A stretch of DNA of 64,000 bases from JAGNRR01 sp964389575. Lineage in GTDB: Bacteria > Bacteroidota > Bacteroidia > Chitinophagales > Chitinophagaceae. The DNA is taken from NCBI GenBank assembly GCA_964389575.1, contig CAYMFF010000007.1:1-64000 (forward strand). Direction: 5' to 3'. The notes under the pieces are model-generated. The model worked only from the letters and a program-made list of their open reading frames with translations, had not been told where the DNA came from and searched no databases. Below are positions 1-8,444 of the stretch, piece by piece; position 1 is the stretch's first letter; every line of letters starts with the position of its first letter. The translations under genes and the position numbers were made by a program.

Positions 1-1565
1 TGCACCACCAACTTCTGCGAAGCTTTATTATTCCCTTGAATCAGTTCAACATAATAAATTCCGGCTCGTAGATTTCCTCTTTCTATAGTAATATCTCTTC
101 TGCCAGCAGGAACTACATTTTCATAAAGCACTCGCACTCTTCGTCCCATTTGATCATAAAGAATGATTTGCGCCGCGCCACCCGAAGTCGTAAAACTAAG
201 ATTGGTATGATGCACAAAGGGATTTGGATAATTCGGGTGTAAGCCAAACGTATTATCTGTTCCCGGAATTATGGGTCCATTGCTAGTAGCGCTTTGGAAA
301 ATCGGAAGCGTAGGATAATTTACATTGTTCAAAACAGATGTCGTATCATTCACGCTCATGCCCAACCAATCTTGTAAAATACTAGCATAAACTTGTCTGA
401 AGTCATGCTGCATAGGAATATTATCATTCGATGTTGCCGTTGCTGGCAAAACGGGACTGTTTCCAATAACTGTTGGGTTTACTTTTTTACCAAAGAAAAC
501 CATAGGCGCACCACTACCGTGATCACTACCAAAACTAGCATTGGATTTAATTCTTCGTCCGAATTCTGAGAAAGTACATCCGGCAACGATATCATCCTTA
601 CCTAACATCTGCAGATCAGTTTGGAATGCTTTGATAGAGCTTGATAAATCAGCTAATAAATCAGCATGACGACCTTGTGTTACGTTTCCGTCTACCTGAT
701 TGTCGTGCGTGTCAAAACCACCGAGTTGCACTAAATAAATTGGCGTTTGCAATCCACCACTAATTAGTTTGGCTACAATTTTTAATTGCTCGGCTAATCT
801 AGAAGCAGGATAGGTAGCGAGGTTATTACCTAAGCTAGCAGCATTTTGAATTACTTGTGTATAGGTTTGCGTTTGCTGGGTGATAAAACGAATAAAGGTC
901 AACTCGTGACCAGCAGGAGTTTGTGGTGCAGGGTCTACACTACCATTTACGATATTATAAAAACTATTTATGCTGGATAATGCCAAACCGTTTATTCCAT
1001 TCATCCCATTTAAGATCGGTCCAACACTAGAGCCAATTTGAATAGCCAGCGGGTCTAAAAAATTAGGATCTGGATAAGCCTGCGGTGCTCCTGGAAATTG
1101 ATTATCAATGGTTCGGCCTAGCCAACCTGTTTCTTGGTAAACATTAGAATCTGAAGCGGTGCTCCAAATATCAGTTGCTCGAAAGTGCGAAAAATTTGGA
1201 CTTGGATAACTTACACCTTGCACAATATTCACAAGGTTTTGATTATACAAGTCGCGCAAGTCTGACATGGCTGGGTGCAAACCAGTGGTGGAAGTACCGT
1301 TTAATCCAAGAACACTTGCCTGCGGCATCATGATATTGGAACGGGCATTTGCCAATTCACTATAACGGTCTAAGGGTATGATAGTATTTAAACCATCGTT
1401 ACCTCCAGATAGTTGAATGAAAACCATCACATTTCCGTTACTACCTCTATTCTTAGCTAATCTACCCAAAAAATCTCCTTCGCCAAAAGCAGCCATGGGC
1501 ATACCATTTAAGCTCAATGCGGCACTGGCCGCCGCCGTCATTTTTATAAAATCTCTTCTTTTCAT
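1..1565 (-). CDS. DUF1501 family secreted protein with T9SS type A C-terminal domain (3' end cut by window edge)
   Basis: About 521 residues are visible; the last codons lie beyond the left edge. The start gives MKRRDFIKMTAAASAAL, a twin-arginine (RRDFIK) signal. The body has the DUF1501 features, which resemble the alkaline-phosphatase/sulfatase fold: QLSGGNDGLN near residue 50, GGFDTHDNQ in the middle, then FSEFGRR and SDHGSG. The C-terminus reads HPNYPNPF, then GIYYVELIQGNN and KLVV, a type A sorting domain for T9SS export. It lies 55 bases downstream of the DUF1800 gene on the same strand, the usual pairing in this phylum. Function of the family is not established. Combining a Tat signal with a T9SS domain is noteworthy. 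Confidence 0.9.
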   Translation of the reverse strand, partial: MKRRDFIKMTAAASAALSLNGMPMAAFGEGDFLGRLAKNRGSNGNVMVFIQLSGGNDGLNTIIPLDRYSELANARSNIMMPQASVLGLNGTSTTGLHPAMSDLRDLYNQNLVNIVQGVSYPSPNFSHFRATDIWSTASDSNVYQETGWLGRTIDNQFPGAPQAYPDPNFLDPLAIQIGSSVGPILNGMNGINGLALSSINSFYNIVNGSVDPAPQTPAGHELTFIRFITQQTQTYTQVIQNAASLGNNLATYPASRLAEQLKIVAKLISGGLQTPIYLVQLGGFDTHDNQVDGNVTQGRHADLLADLSSSIKAFQTDLQMLGKDDIVAGCTFSEFGRRIKSNASFGSDHGSGAPMVFFGKKVNPTVIGNSPVLPATATSNDNIPMQHDFRQVYASILQDWLGMSVNDTTSVLNNVNYPTLPIFQSATSNGPIIPGTDNTFGLHPNYPNPFVHHTNLSFTTSGGAAQIILYDQMGRRVRVLYENVVPAGRRDITIERGNLRAGIYYVELIQGNNKASQKLVV

Positions 1566-1620
1566 ATTCTAGTTTTTTGTTTCCCTTAAAAAATTATTCA
1601 AGAGCGTAATTTTTTTTTGA

Positions 1621-3348
1621 TTATCCTAAATGGTGTTCTGCCAGTCTGAGCATTTCGGTTAGCATTTGTTGCAATCGAGAACGAACAATACCCTCAAAGG
1701 TTGTATTGGTCGGACTGCCAGCATAATCATTCCACGCATTGGTCCAATAGTAATTTGACGTTTGCCCGGCTAGCAAAATCGAACGGTAGTAATCTTTTAA
1801 TGTTTGAGAAAGTGTGAGGCCCAAAAAGTACTCAACACAATAATCTACAACTGCAACTGGATCACTTGGTGCTGGCAATGAATTAGCAAATAGCATAACA
1901 TCATATTTTAATCTTGCTGTGGTACTTACATAAGCACCATTGGTTGTCAGCATATAATCGGTTGTCTGCAATCGTTTCGGCAAGGTATCAGAGTTGATCC
2001 ACATTTCATGAAAATGAGGTACTTGATAAAAAGCAGGCCATCCACTAACCGACGGTGGGTCACCCAAGGTTTGTGCAGCATTTCCAGCATATTGAACCAA
2101 TCGATAATAACATTTGTATTGATCTTCAATTGAGTATGTCGTAGGGATTTCGCTTTCCAATGTTCGGAACGTACCGGCAAAATATTCTATCGGCGAACTT
2201 ATATAGCAGTCCATAGTTAAGGTATCAAAGAAGTGATCACTTTTTAGTAGTTGCGCAATCATAGGTTGCACATTCCAGTTATTATTAATCAATGTTTGAG
2301 CTAACCCATTAATAATGGTTGTTTCTATGTTGGCATCGATATCATAATAGACAAAAAAGCGATAAATTTTTCTAGCGTAGAATTTTGCAATGTCTTGGTC
2401 TTTCGAAAAAATCATATCTACCAGATTATCCAATTCATTGGCACCGGCCGCCCCGCTTAATCCATTTAGGATTTGACTATTATAGTAAGCAGAAAATAAT
2501 TTGTTGGTATCGTCGTGTAAATTAGGATTAAAAGAGACCGTAGCCGTATTGATGTCCACACGCCAACCGGTCAGCGATTTAGCGGCTGCTTTTACATCTG
2601 GCTCGTTATATTGAGTGGTTCCTCCTTTACCGACGGTAAATAATTCTTGCAATTCACGAGCATAATTCTCATCAGGTGAATTTTTAATATTGTAGTGACC
2701 ATTTAAATAACGAAGCATCGCTCCATCCTTACTGATAGCTTTTACAAAATCTTTTAAATTTCCTAAGGCATGGGTTCTGAGTAATTCCAAATATTTATAG
2801 TTCAAAATGGCACCCGGCACACCCGTCATCTCCACCGGGAAACTATTACTCATGAAAAGAACCATTTTTTCAATGATGCTTGTGTTTTGATTCAAAATAT
2901 TGCTCATCCACCAGGACTTCAGGGATAATCTTCTGTGGTAATCTAAGGTCCCGTTGCCGTACGTAGAGTTCACCCATGTTGAGCCTGCGGGTATATTATT
3001 GGGATCAGGAAAAGTATTTTCATAATTATTCACCGGTGGCGCAGGTGCTGAAGGAATATTATTTAGCAAATAGTCAACAGCTGCACTTGGGCTTAGGTTA
3101 GAAATGCTGGCCATATCACTTTGTTTTACACCAAAAAGGGTACGGCGCAATAAATGCTTCTGCTGTTTGACGGTCCAAGCTCCTGTATAAGCTGTTAAAC
3201 CAGCTCGAGTTCTTTTTTTATTAATCGGAAGCGATTGATTCGCGTATTTTTTAAATATTTCATCTTGTTGAATATCATATCTTTCCTCCGATGCTTTTCC
3301 AATTTTCCAATTTTCAGGATACACTTTATTGTCTTTCAAATCACCCAT
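1621..3348 (-). CDS. DUF1800 family protein
   Basis: 575 residues, usual family length. HLLRRTLFG (residues 65-73) opens the DUF1800 domain and NYARELQELFTVG (about 226-238) is its most recognisable motif. The family almost always sits beside DUF1501 and its activity is unknown. The N-terminus (MGDLKDNKVYPENWK) has no signal peptide or membrane segment, although the partner gene downstream encodes a Tat-exported protein. The ATG is preceded by TATATTTA about 40 bases upstream on the minus strand, a possible -7 element. The two genes probably form one operon transcribed leftwards. Confidence 0.88.
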   Translation of the reverse strand: MGDLKDNKVYPENWKIGKASEERYDIQQDEIFKKYANQSLPINKKRTRAGLTAYTGAWTVKQQKHLLRRTLFGVKQSDMASISNLSPSAAVDYLLNNIPSAPAPPVNNYENTFPDPNNIPAGSTWVNSTYGNGTLDYHRRLSLKSWWMSNILNQNTSIIEKMVLFMSNSFPVEMTGVPGAILNYKYLELLRTHALGNLKDFVKAISKDGAMLRYLNGHYNIKNSPDENYARELQELFTVGKGGTTQYNEPDVKAAAKSLTGWRVDINTATVSFNPNLHDDTNKLFSAYYNSQILNGLSGAAGANELDNLVDMIFSKDQDIAKFYARKIYRFFVYYDIDANIETTIINGLAQTLINNNWNVQPMIAQLLKSDHFFDTLTMDCYISSPIEYFAGTFRTLESEIPTTYSIEDQYKCYYRLVQYAGNAAQTLGDPPSVSGWPAFYQVPHFHEMWINSDTLPKRLQTTDYMLTTNGAYVSTTARLKYDVMLFANSLPAPSDPVAVVDYCVEYFLGLTLSQTLKDYYRSILLAGQTSNYYWTNAWNDYAGSPTNTTFEGIVRSRLQQMLTEMLRLAEHHLG

Positions 3349-3516
3349 GATGCTTTCGTTTTAATTCAGCTAAACAGCTTGCGCTAAATATAAGATTTTT
3401 TTAACAATTGAAAAAGTTTTGAATTTCTATCCTAATCTTTTATTATTTCTATCAAAATACTAAACAAAAAGGTCAACAATTTTATTCTTAACTAGCCTTG
3501 ATAGGTTACTCCGTTT

Positions 3517-3524
3517 TAATATTG
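3517..3524 (+). promoter_or_regulatory. Probable promoter -7 element of the dipeptide epimerase gene
   Basis: TAATATTG matches 7 of 8 positions of the Bacteroidota consensus TAnnTTTG. A TTG lies 16 bases upstream (3498-3500) in the -33 position. The ATG at 3529 follows within 5 bases, so the leader would be very short. Confidence 0.35.
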
Positions 3525-3528
3525 CAAG

Positions 3529-4509
3529 ATGCTCAAAGTGCGTTTTAGAAAAATTAGTACTCCGTTTCATCATGCATTCACCACGAATCATGAAACCAAA
3601 ACACATCAAGAAGCTCTTCTTGTTGCTATTGAGCATAATGGCCTTCGAGGTATTGGCGAGGCGCCGATCATTTCATATTACCCGCAAACTATGGAAACCA
3701 TGATTTCGGATTTGCAAGCTAAAGCGCAGATGATTGAGCAATATGCCTTTACCGAGCCCGAGCGTTTTTGGCATTTCTGCCATCATCTTTATCCCAATAA
3801 TCCCTTTCTGGTTTGTGCGTTGGATTTAGCCTATTGGGATTTATATACGCAAGTAGAGAAGCAGACAATCTCAGAAATTGTTACGGGCAAGACAGCAAAA
3901 GAAATTCCTACTTTTTTCACCTTGGGTCAAGACAGTTTTGAAAATATGTTAGCAAAAATTGAATCTCAGCCATGGCCTTATTATAAAGTGAAGCTTACTG
4001 ATGCTTCTTCCATTGATGTTTTAAGACAATTAAAAGAGCATACTCAGAGTAAGTTTGTGGTAGATGCTAATGCCGCTTGGGATTTGTCCATTGCCCAGCA
4101 GTTAATTCCTGAACTGATTAAATTGGATGTTCTATTAATAGAACAGCCGTTGGCAAAGGATAATTGGAGTGATATGAAAATTTTGAAAGATCAATTTCAG
4201 ATTCCTTTTTATGCTGATGAATCATTTCAGACGCAAAAAGACCTAGAAAAATGCTCATCTTGTTTTGATGGTATCAACATTAAACTGACTAAGTGCAGTG
4301 GTTTGACACCAGCTATACAAATAATCAAACAAGCTAAAGAAATGAGCTTACAAACAATGCTGGGTTGCATGAATGAAACGGAGCTCGGGATTTATCCAGC
4401 CGTACAAATTGGTAATAGGGTTGACTATTGCGATTTAGATGGTCCGTTACTCTTAGATGCTCCATTAAAGAAAATGAAGTATGCCGACGGCAATATTATT
4501 TTAGCGTAA
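3529..4509 (+). CDS. Dipeptide epimerase (L-Ala-D/L-Glu epimerase type)
   Basis: 326 residues of the enolase superfamily, muconate-lactonizing subgroup. The catalytic features appear in order: YKVKL (Lys-x-Lys base, near residue 152), VDANAAW (first metal aspartate), LIEQPL (metal glutamate), YADES (third metal ligand) and INIKLTKCSG (second catalytic lysine). Family members epimerise L-Ala-D-Glu so that peptidoglycan peptides can be recycled; other dipeptides are possible. It stands alone, divergent from the DUF1800 gene, with lspA 60 bases downstream. The exact substrate cannot be read from sequence. Confidence 0.85.
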   Translation: MLKVRFRKISTPFHHAFTTNHETKTHQEALLVAIEHNGLRGIGEAPIISYYPQTMETMISDLQAKAQMIEQYAFTEPERFWHFCHHLYPNNPFLVCALDLAYWDLYTQVEKQTISEIVTGKTAKEIPTFFTLGQDSFENMLAKIESQPWPYYKVKLTDASSIDVLRQLKEHTQSKFVVDANAAWDLSIAQQLIPELIKLDVLLIEQPLAKDNWSDMKILKDQFQIPFYADESFQTQKDLEKCSSCFDGINIKLTKCSGLTPAIQIIKQAKEMSLQTMLGCMNETELGIYPAVQIGNRVDYCDLDGPLLLDAPLKKMKYADGNIILA

Positions 4510-4568
4510 TTCTATGATTCTTTATGCTTGCGCATCTTACTTTTGGCTGAAATTCTCAAATACATCGT

Positions 4569-5252
4569 TTGAAACTTAAACACGTTTTACTTATTATTCT
4601 CGGCATCCTTTTTATTGATCAAGGATTAAAGCTGTATATCAAACTTAACTTTGCACTAGGAGACGAAGTGTCTATTTTGGGAAGTTGGTTTCGATTGCAT
4701 TTTATCGAGAACTCGGGTATGGCATTTGGGATGAAATTTGGAGACCGTTGGGGAAAATTGGCTCTTAGTCTTTTTAGATTGGCTGCCGTAGTTTGGGGTT
4801 TATTCTTTATTAAAAATAAGCTAATCGGAAAGGGCTATCCAAATGGATTGTTGATATGTGCTGCCATGATATTAGCAGGCGCCTTGGGTAATTTGATTGA
4901 TAGTATTGTTTTCGGAAAAATATTTACGGTAAGCAGTTATCATAGTGGAGAGCCAGCGCAACTAGTTGCTTGGGGTCAAGGCTATGCTGATGTGTTTTAT
5001 GGCAAAGTAGTAGACATGCTTTACTTTCCACTTTTTACTTTTCAGTGGCCCGATTGGGTTCCGGTGGTAGGCGGTAATATGTTTGAGTTTTTCAAACCTG
5101 TTTTTAATGTAGCGGATGCCTCCATTTTTTTAGGTGTGGTCAGTATTTTAAAATTTCAGCGTCGATTTTTGGATAATGGTCAAGATGAAGTTGAGGATAT
5201 AAAAGAATCCACAATGGACACTCCTGACAAAGAGGAAGTATCGCTTGTGTAA
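4569..5252 (+). CDS. lspA: Lipoprotein signal peptidase II
   Basis: 227 residues, long for LspA as is common in Bacteroidota. The enzyme cleaves the signal peptide of diacylglyceryl-prolipoproteins at the inner membrane. Visible motifs are FIENSGMAFG (about 45-54), GNLIDS with catalytic Asp111, and FNVADASIF with catalytic Asp183. Several hydrophobic segments fit four transmembrane helices, and the long insert between the last two is typical of this phylum. The start used is TTG; no in-frame ATG lies close upstream and the product starts naturally as MKLKHVLLIILG. Several predicted lipoproteins in this window would be substrates. Confidence 0.93.
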   Translation: MKLKHVLLIILGILFIDQGLKLYIKLNFALGDEVSILGSWFRLHFIENSGMAFGMKFGDRWGKLALSLFRLAAVVWGLFFIKNKLIGKGYPNGLLICAAMILAGALGNLIDSIVFGKIFTVSSYHSGEPAQLVAWGQGYADVFYGKVVDMLYFPLFTFQWPDWVPVVGGNMFEFFKPVFNVADASIFLGVVSILKFQRRFLDNGQDEVEDIKESTMDTPDKEEVSLV

Positions 5253-5283
5253 AACAATTTTAGCTCAACCTTTTTTCTCTATT

Positions 5284-5291
5284 TACTTTTA
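5284..5291 (+). promoter_or_regulatory. Probable promoter -7 element of the M23 peptidase gene
   Basis: TACTTTTA matches TAnnTTTG at 7 of 8 positions and ends 5 bases before the ATG at 5297, one of several near-leaderless arrangements in this window. Confidence 0.3.
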
Positions 5292-5296
5292 GCCCA

Positions 5297-7039
5297 ATGA
5301 AAAAGAACTTTCTTCTTGTTTTGTTTGTTTTGTTCAGTCCATCGGTTTTTACTCAAAGCAAAAATTCTAAAACAACCCCAAAAAAGAAGCCGTTTTTTAC
5401 GCCCATTAATTACAATGTTGATTTTGGGAGTCCAGTAAAAATTCCCATTTCCTTGGCCGGTAATTTTGGCGAATGCCGACCCAATCATTTTCACTCTGGC
5501 TTGGACGTGCGAACGGAGCAACGCGAGAATTTAAATTTATATTCGATTGGTGATGGCTATGTAAGCAAGGTCACGATTAGCCATAAAGGTTTTGGTACTT
5601 GTTTGTATATCAGTCATCCCGGTGGGTTTACATCCGTGTATGCGCATTGCAACCGCTTTTATTCTACCTTCTGGAAGTACTTAGAAAAAAAGCAGTATGA
5701 AAAAGAAAAATGGGATATAGAACTTCAGTTTCCACCGCATTTATTCCCCGTTCGCAAAGGACAGTTTATTGCCAAAAGTGGTAATACAGGTAGCAGTCAT
5801 GCACCCCATTTACACATGGAGATTCGAGATACGAAAACAGATAAGACCCTAAATGGATTATTGTTCTATAAAAAAATGAATGATGCCAAAAAGCCGATTA
5901 TCAACCGTGTAGCGGTTTATGATGCCAATAGAAGTATTTATCATCAAGAACCAAAAGTTTTTAAAGCAATTAAGAATGGAAATCATGATGTGCCGACAAC
6001 TAAGCTGATTAAAGTAAATAGTGATAAAGTTTATTTTGGAATTCAGGCGAATGATTATATGAAAAATTCGCTGCGTTTAGGAATTTTTAGAATGAAATTG
6101 ATTGTTGACGGTAAGGAGCTTTTCGGGTGGCAGTTGAATAATATTGGTTATGATGAAACGCGCTACATGAATTCTATTGGTGATTATAAAACCAAAATGG
6201 GTAAAGGTTTTTGGTTACAACTTTGTCATAAATTGCCCAATGACCAACTCGGGATTTATGTTTCAGGTACTCAAAAAGATGGCGTGGTAAACATTGGAGA
6301 TGGTAAAGCGCACAATGTTATTATCAGAGTATATGATGTAAAAGGCAATCGAAAAGATGTTCGCTTTCAGGTTCAGGGAGTGGGGGAAGGTTGGAAGCCA
6401 GCTGACTGCAAAAACTTATTAAAACAAGGAAAGAAAAATGAATTTGATAATGGTAAAATAGCTTTTGAATTACCCAAACCACATTTATATGATAACCTAT
6501 GCTTTACGGCTAGTGCAACGAATAGTTCGAAACCCTACTCTTATTTTTATCGAGTGCATAATAGTGGTGTGCCGGTGCATGATTATTTTGATTTAAAACT
6601 GAAGCCCAAGCAAGCGATACCTGAAAAATTGAAAGATAAGGTAGCCGTTTTGTTTACACCAGAAGAGGAATTAGATATTGAAAAAGTAGATGGTCAAGCA
6701 GCTGCATATAAAAAAGGTTGGGTTGTAGCCAAGGTGCGCAAGTTTGGTAATTACGTGATTGTATTAGATCAATCGGCACCTGCAATTATTCCTTATTTTA
6801 AAAACGGACGAAAAGTGAGTAAGGGCAATTTATTAAAATTTGGTGCAGAAGATAATGTGAGCCAGCTGAAAGAAGTACGAATGGAAGTTGATGGGAAGTG
6901 GTTACGTTGTTCCAGAAGAAAAAATAATTATTACTATTATGTCGACGAACATTTTCCGGTTGGTAAGCATGAAGTAACGATTCGGGCGGTGGATGGAAAT
7001 AACAATGTGGCTGTCAAGAAATTTAGCTTAAGTAGATGA
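5297..7039 (+). CDS. M23 family metallopeptidase (LytM domain)
   Basis: 580 residues with a clean Sec signal peptide (MKKNFLLVLFVLFSPSVFTQS). The LytM zinc site is present: HFHSGLD with His66 and Asp70, and HAPHLH with His168, His171 and His173. Such enzymes cut peptide cross-links in peptidoglycan in the periplasm, or act as scaffolds when residues are lost; here they are intact. The remaining roughly 380 residues are beta-rich and end in an Ig-like segment, probably for binding. It lies 44 bases after lspA on the same strand, though a promoter-like element precedes it. Confidence 0.9.
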   Translation: MKKNFLLVLFVLFSPSVFTQSKNSKTTPKKKPFFTPINYNVDFGSPVKIPISLAGNFGECRPNHFHSGLDVRTEQRENLNLYSIGDGYVSKVTISHKGFGTCLYISHPGGFTSVYAHCNRFYSTFWKYLEKKQYEKEKWDIELQFPPHLFPVRKGQFIAKSGNTGSSHAPHLHMEIRDTKTDKTLNGLLFYKKMNDAKKPIINRVAVYDANRSIYHQEPKVFKAIKNGNHDVPTTKLIKVNSDKVYFGIQANDYMKNSLRLGIFRMKLIVDGKELFGWQLNNIGYDETRYMNSIGDYKTKMGKGFWLQLCHKLPNDQLGIYVSGTQKDGVVNIGDGKAHNVIIRVYDVKGNRKDVRFQVQGVGEGWKPADCKNLLKQGKKNEFDNGKIAFELPKPHLYDNLCFTASATNSSKPYSYFYRVHNSGVPVHDYFDLKLKPKQAIPEKLKDKVAVLFTPEEELDIEKVDGQAAAYKKGWVVAKVRKFGNYVIVLDQSAPAIIPYFKNGRKVSKGNLLKFGAEDNVSQLKEVRMEVDGKWLRCSRRKNNYYYYVDEHFPVGKHEVTIRAVDGNNNVAVKKFSLSR

Positions 7040-7130
7040 TTTTTTGCTATCTCCGTTTAGAAATAAATGACATGTTCTAGAAGTAGTTTTTATTACTAAA
7101 AATCACGAACTTTACATCAAAATTAATATC

Positions 7131-7595
7131 ATGGTCACATTAGCAAAAGGCGATAAAGCGCCGCTTTTTACACTCAAAAATCAAGATGGAGAATCGGTAG
7201 CGTTAAAAGACTTTAAAGGAGAAAAAGTAGTACTCTATTTCTACCCTGCAGATGATACGCCTGGTTGCACAAAGCAAGCGTGTAATGTCAGAGATAATTC
7301 TAAAGTATTGAAGAAACATAAGATTACAGTTTTGGGTATAAGCCCAGATGATGAAGAAAGTCATCAAAAGTTCATTAAAAAATTCAAACTTAATTTTCAC
7401 TTGTTGGCAGACCCAAAGAAAAAGGCCATTGAAAAGTATGGCGTTTGGGGCGAGAAAAATATGTACGGGAAGAAATTTATGGGTTTAAAAAGGACTACTT
7501 TTTTGATTAATGAAGATGGTACAATTCATCACGTAATTAAAGGGGTAAAAGCCGCTGAACAGACTGAGCAAATTCTTAAATATTGGAATCTGTAA
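7131..7595 (+). CDS. bcp: Thioredoxin-dependent peroxiredoxin, Bcp/PrxQ type
   Basis: 154 residues, normal for the family. FYPADDTPGCTKQAC carries the peroxidatic Cys46 in the P-T-P-G-C context and the resolving Cys51 five residues on, the PrxQ pattern. It reduces hydrogen peroxide and organic hydroperoxides with thioredoxin in the cytoplasm. Its last 13 bases overlap the start of the next reading frame, suggesting translational coupling. Confidence 0.95.
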   Translation: MVTLAKGDKAPLFTLKNQDGESVALKDFKGEKVVLYFYPADDTPGCTKQACNVRDNSKVLKKHKITVLGISPDDEESHQKFIKKFKLNFHLLADPKKKAIEKYGVWGEKNMYGKKFMGLKRTTFLINEDGTIHHVIKGVKAAEQTEQILKYWNL

Positions 7596-7918
7596 TAGAG
7601 GTTCGAATTCGGGAAAATGCATTGGTGGCTAGAATTGCTGCTTTTAATCTGGGAGCTAGTAAGCAAGGAGCGGCCATCGTTTTTGGGCGCACTATTTATT
7701 TGCATAAAGTAAGCCGAGATCAATTATTGAAAAATATTCCTTATTTAAGACATGAAATAGCTCATGTCTTACAATATGAAAGGGAAGGCTATTTTTCATT
7801 TTTGGCAAAATATCTGTGGTATTCATTGCGGTTCGGTTATCAGAATAATCCATTTGAGCGTGAGGCGCAACAAGCCCAAACTGATAAAGAAATATTAAAG
7901 CGAGTGCGCATTTTGTAA
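7583..7918 (+). CDS. Small HExxH (zincin-like) protein
   Basis: 111 residues from a TTG start that overlaps the end of bcp by 13 bases. The central HEIAHVLQYE is a HExxH metalloprotease-type motif in the form seen in DUF4157-like domains; a later glutamate (NPFEREAQQAQTD) could be the third zinc ligand. There is no signal peptide. In Bacteroidota such small proteins are usually annotated as hypothetical or DUF4157-like. The overlap and the tight spacing to apaG suggest a bcp-zincin-apaG transcript. The protease activity is inferred only from the motif. Confidence 0.72.
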   Translation: MESVIEVRIRENALVARIAAFNLGASKQGAAIVFGRTIYLHKVSRDQLLKNIPYLRHEIAHVLQYEREGYFSFLAKYLWYSLRFGYQNNPFEREAQQAQTDKEILKRVRIL

Positions 7919-7925
7919 AAAAGGG

Positions 7926-7933
7926 TATCTTTA
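7926..7933 (+). promoter_or_regulatory. Possible promoter -7 element of apaG
   Basis: TATCTTTA fits TAnnTTTG at 7 of 8 positions, 5 bases before the GTG start at 7939. It lies just downstream of the zincin-like gene, so apaG may have its own promoter. Confidence 0.25.
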
Positions 7934-7938
7934 CGAAC

Positions 7939-8325
7939 GTGCAACAGCAGATTACTGAAGGAATTTGTGTAACCGTGGAAACACAATACAACCAAGAAAT
8001 GTCCAATCCTGGGTTGAACGAGTATATCTACTCGTATGAAATCAGCATAGATAATTTGTCAGATTTCCCTTTTCATTTGAAGGCAAGGCATTGGGAAATT
8101 ACGGATGCATTGGGCAATGTGCGAACTGTAGATGGAGAAGGAGTTGTTGGTCAGCAACCGATGTTAGATCCAGGTCAGGGATTTAACTATACCAGTGCTG
8201 TAGGGGTTAAAACCGATATGGGCAAAATGACTGGATATTACATTATTGAAAACTTGCTGACTAAAAAGGAATTACGCATAACAATTCCCGAGTTTTATTT
8301 GTACCCGCCTTTTAAGATGAATTAG
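7939..8325 (+). CDS. apaG: ApaG domain protein
   Basis: 128 residues, full length. The sequence matches the ApaG fold throughout: VTVETQYN at the N-terminus, YSYEISIDNLS, LKARHWEITDALG, the VVGQQPMLDPGQGFNYTSA stretch and GYYIIEN. In Enterobacteria the gene is associated with cobalt and magnesium resistance, but the biochemical role is unsettled. The start is GTG; no in-frame ATG precedes it. Confidence 0.92.
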   Translation: MQQQITEGICVTVETQYNQEMSNPGLNEYIYSYEISIDNLSDFPFHLKARHWEITDALGNVRTVDGEGVVGQQPMLDPGQGFNYTSAVGVKTDMGKMTGYYIIENLLTKKELRITIPEFYLYPPFKMN

Positions 8326-8379
8326 GATAATATTTCATTAAAACCGTAGTATTTTAGAGAACGCTAACAAACTAAATAA

Positions 8380-8387
8380 TAGATTTG
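8380..8387 (+). promoter_or_regulatory. Possible promoter -7 element upstream of the PBP1A gene
   Basis: TAGATTTG is an exact TAnnTTTG match about 58 bases before the ATG at 8445. Short inverted arms GCGTTA and TAACGC (8390-8395 and 8412-8417) lie between it and the gene; their meaning is unclear. Confidence 0.35.
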
Positions 8388-8444
8388 TGGCGTTATAATG
8401 AAGATTTGTATTAACGCAAATTTTATGAAAACTATTCTATTCTA

